Part shown: positions 5,022 to 6,692 of the stretch, piece after piece | How the letters are laid out: every line of letters starts with the position of its first letter | How positions within the stretch are numbered: position 1 is the first letter of the stretch | Origin: Hyphomicrobiales bacterium | GTDB lineage: Bacteria > Pseudomonadota > Alphaproteobacteria > Rhizobiales > Aestuariivirgaceae | NCBI GenBank assembly: GCA_027051995.1 | Contig: JALUFY010000004.1 | Coordinates: forward strand, 1-6,692 | DNA: 6,692 nucleotides | Reading direction: 5' to 3' | Made by a program: the position numbers and the translations under genes | The notes under the pieces: generated by a model | What the model saw: only the letters and a program-made list of their open reading frames with translations | What the model was told of the DNA's origin: nothing | The model's database searches: none

Positions 5022-6134
5022 ATGGCTTTGCCTGACGTTTCCATGCGCGACCTGCTTGAGGCCGGCGCGCATTTCGGCCACCGGACCCATCGCTGGAACC
5101 CGAAGATGGCCCCCTATATCTACGGCGCCCGCAACGGCATTCACATCATCGATCTGTCGCAGTCCATCCCGCTGTTTCACCAGGCGCTGGTAAAGGTGCG
5201 CGACGTGGTGGCCAAGGGCGGCCGCGTGCTCTTCGTGGGCACCAAGCGCCAGGCGTCGGAGCCCATCGCCGAGGCGGCCAAGTCCTGCGCCCAGTATTAC
5301 ATCAATCACCGCTGGCTGGGCGGCACGCTGACCAACTGGAAGACCATTTCCAACTCCATCCGCCGCCTGCGCGAGCTGGAGGACATTCTCGACACCGAGA
5401 AGGCCAACGCCTACACCAAGAAGGAGCTGCTTCAGCTGACCCGCAAGCGCGAGAAGCTGGAGCGCGCCCTGGGCGGCATCAAGGACATGGGCGGCATTCC
5501 CGACATCATGTTCGTCATCGACACCAACAAGGAGCAGATCGCCATTCAGGAGGCCAACCGGCTGAACATCCCTGTGGTGGCCATTCTCGACACCAACTGC
5601 GATCCCAGGGGCATCGACATGCCCATTCCGGGCAATGACGACGCTTCGCGGGCCATCGCGCTCTATTGCGATCTGATCGCCAAGGCGGCCATCGAGGGCA
5701 TCTCCATGTCGGCGGCGGCCTCCGGCGAGGACATCGGCGAAATGGCCGAGCCGGTGATGGAAGAGGTTGTCGCGGAACCGGCCGAAGCGGAAGAGGCTCC
5801 CGCTGAAGAGCCTGCTCCGGCTGAAGAGCCTGCTCCCGCTGAAGAACCCGCGCCAGCGGAAGAGTCTGCTCCGGCGGAAGGCGTCAAGGACGACATCTCG
5901 CTGCTGTCCGGCGTCGGCCCGGTGCTGGAAAAGAAGCTGACGGAGGCCGGCATCACCACCTTCAGGCAGATCGCCGAGCTGACCCCGGAAGCGGCGAAGG
6001 AGCTTGACGAAAAGCTGGGGCTGAAGGGCCGCATCGAGCGCGAGGACTGGATCGAGCAGGCCAAGGAGCTGATGGCCGGCAAGCCGCCGCGCGCCAAGGT
6101 GGATCAGGCCAAGGCCGGCAAGAGCGGCGGCTGA
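5022..6134 (+). CDS. rpsB: 30S ribosomal protein S2 with C-terminal helix-hairpin-helix extension
   Basis: S2 sits on the small ribosomal subunit and is required for binding of S1. Residues 1-~228 are the conserved core: [20 protein letters not shown] (8-27), FVGTKRQA (71-78), [17 protein letters not shown] (92-108), [12 protein letters not shown] (160-171) and [19 protein letters not shown] (194-212). Typical S2 is ~240-260 aa; this one is 370. The extra part has an acidic Ala/Pro/Glu linker with four EEPAPA-like repeats (262-285), then a compact module at ~289-350 containing [20 protein letters not shown] (292-311), [10 protein letters not shown] (312-321) and [17 protein letters not shown] (334-350), ending in a basic tail. 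This module matches the helix-hairpin-helix type seen, as I recall, at the C-termini of alphaproteobacterial S2, L21 and NuoE. The start is supported by AAGGAG nine bases upstream. It is followed by tsf, the standard rpsB-tsf order. Confidence 0.97.
   Translation: MALPDVSMRDLLEAGAHFGHRTHRWNPKMAPYIYGARNGIHIIDLSQSIPLFHQALVKVRDVVAKGGRVLFVGTKRQASEPIAEAAKSCAQYYINHRWLGGTLTNWKTISNSIRRLRELEDILDTEKANAYTKKELLQLTRKREKLERALGGIKDMGGIPDIMFVIDTNKEQIAIQEANRLNIPVVAILDTNCDPRGIDMPIPGNDDASRAIALYCDLIAKAAIEGISMSAAASGEDIGEMAEPVMEEVVAEPAEAEEAPAEEPAPAEEPAPAEEPAPAEESAPAEGVKDDISLLSGVGPVLEKKLTEAGITTFRQIAELTPEAAKELDEKLGLKGRIEREDWIEQAKELMAGKPPRAKVDQAKAGKSGG
5805..5876 (+). repeat. Four 18-nt tandem units in rpsB (EEPAPA repeats)
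   Basis: Units start at 5805, 5823, 5841 and 5859. The first two differ by a single base; the third and fourth have drifted mostly at third codon positions, and the fourth begins EESAPA. A partial 15-nt unit (5790-5804, EEAPA) precedes them. They form the flexible acidic linker between the S2 core and the helix-hairpin-helix module. The near-identity of the first two units suggests recent slippage. Confidence 0.85.
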
Positions 6135-6156
6135 GCGGGCTTTACACGATGACACC

Positions 6157-6191
6157 GCCGGAGCCGCGTTCTCTCGGAGCGCGGTTCCGGC
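6157..6191 (+). terminator. Strong intercistronic hairpin between rpsB and tsf, possible attenuator
   Basis: The 12-base arms at 6157-6168 (GCCGGAGCCGCG) and 6180-6191 (CGCGGTTCCGGC) pair completely with one G-U. The 11-base loop can form a further CTC/GAG stem. No U-run follows, so full intrinsic termination is unlikely. It more probably causes partial attenuation, pausing, or RNA processing that sets the S2 to EF-Ts ratio. It begins 22 bases after the rpsB stop and ends 27 bases before the tsf start. Confidence 0.55.
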
Positions 6192-6218
6192 TCATCCCGT
6201 AACAGAGGATTCGAGACA

Positions 6219-6692
6219 ATGAGCAAGATCACCGCAAGCATGGTGAAGGACCTGCGCGAGAAAACCGGCGCGGGCATGATGGACTGCAAGCAGGCGCTGA
6301 CCGAGAACGATGGCGACATGGAGAAGGCCATCGACTGGCTGCGCGCCAAGGGCCTGTCCAAGGCGGCCAAGAAATCCTCCCGCGCCGCCGCCGAGGGGCT
6401 GGTGGGCGTGGTCACGGACGGCAACCGCGCCGCCCTGGTGGAGGTCAACTCCGAAACCGACTTCGTGGCCCGCAACGAGCAGTTCCAGCAGATGGTAGGC
6501 GAGATCGCCAAACTGGCGCTGGAGGCGAAGGGCGACATCGATGCGCTGAAGGCCGCCGCCTTCCCCGGCGCGGACAAGTCGGTGGAGGAATACGTCAAGG
6601 AGATGGTTGGCACCATCGGCGAGAACATGAGCGTGCGCCGCACCGCCTGTCTGGAGGTGCCGGAAGGCGTCGTCGTCTCCTACATGCACAAT
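6219..6692 (+). CDS. tsf: Translation elongation factor Ts, 3' end beyond the window
   Basis: EF-Ts is the cytoplasmic nucleotide-exchange factor that releases GDP from EF-Tu. The first 158 codons are present and the frame is open at the right edge. Residues 3-~50 are the N-terminal UBA-like domain ([40 protein letters not shown], then KGLSKAAKK). EGLVGVV begins the core domain, and the family signature [12 protein letters not shown] lies at 78-89, containing the TDFV contact to EF-Tu. The residues after 130 ([11 protein letters not shown]) also fit. Alphaproteobacterial EF-Ts is usually about 300 aa, so roughly half is missing. The ribosome binding site is AGAGGA at 6204-6209, nine bases upstream of ATG. 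It shares the rpsB operon, separated by 84 bases containing the hairpin. Confidence 0.97.
   Translation, partial: MSKITASMVKDLREKTGAGMMDCKQALTENDGDMEKAIDWLRAKGLSKAAKKSSRAAAEGLVGVVTDGNRAALVEVNSETDFVARNEQFQQMVGEIAKLALEAKGDIDALKAAAFPGADKSVEEYVKEMVGTIGENMSVRRTACLEVPEGVVVSYMHN

Noticed and set aside
4875..6155. 426-aa minus-strand open frame opposite rpsB
   Set aside because: Entirely antisense to an unmistakable S2 gene; leucine/glycine/arginine-rich composition typical of a shadow frame.

Overview
This is a GC-rich bacterial chromosome segment, most likely from an alphaproteobacterium. Two things point there. Ribosomal protein S2 carries a C-terminal helix-hairpin-helix extension of a kind I associate with Alphaproteobacteria. 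The left side holds a LysM envelope protein, a LOG-family protein and an Atm1-like ABC exporter, also a familiar set in that class. I cannot name the genus from sequence alone.

Left part (1-2639). On the minus strand a LysM/Ig-like envelope protein (279-1874) is followed by the N-terminus of a probable ABC transporter (1-169, cut by the window edge). Divergently on the plus strand lies a LOG-family (TIGR00730-type) nucleoside-5'-monophosphate phosphoribohydrolase (2034-2639).

Middle part (2640-3716). An AT-richer intergenic region contains a candidate promoter and a 21/22-nt imperfect direct repeat. It precedes a tight two-gene plus-strand pair: a 70-aa charged helical protein (2855-3067) and, 6 nt later, a 188-aa protein with PARP-like ADP-ribosyltransferase motifs (YHG, then GHGIYFW). 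The pair looks like a toxin-antitoxin or small effector/immunity module and is the most novel part of the window. The second gene ends at an amber codon. The frame stays open and protein-like for 19 more codons, so the gene appears C-terminally truncated or read through.

Right part (3717-6692). A convergent minus-strand RarD/EamA-type permease (3717-4643) is followed by a 378-bp non-coding region. That region carries a plausible rpsB promoter, a chain of hairpins and a 12-codon mini-ORF. The translation operon then begins: rpsB (5022-6134), with a four-unit EEPAPA repeat and a helix-hairpin-helix tail, a strong intercistronic hairpin (6157-6191), and the first 158 codons of tsf (6219 to the edge).

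The housekeeping parts are unremarkable apart from the S2 extension and the structured leader. The accessory pair sits between two ordinary genes with no integrase, transposase or tRNA in view. No rRNA, tRNA, CRISPR array or insertion sequence was seen.
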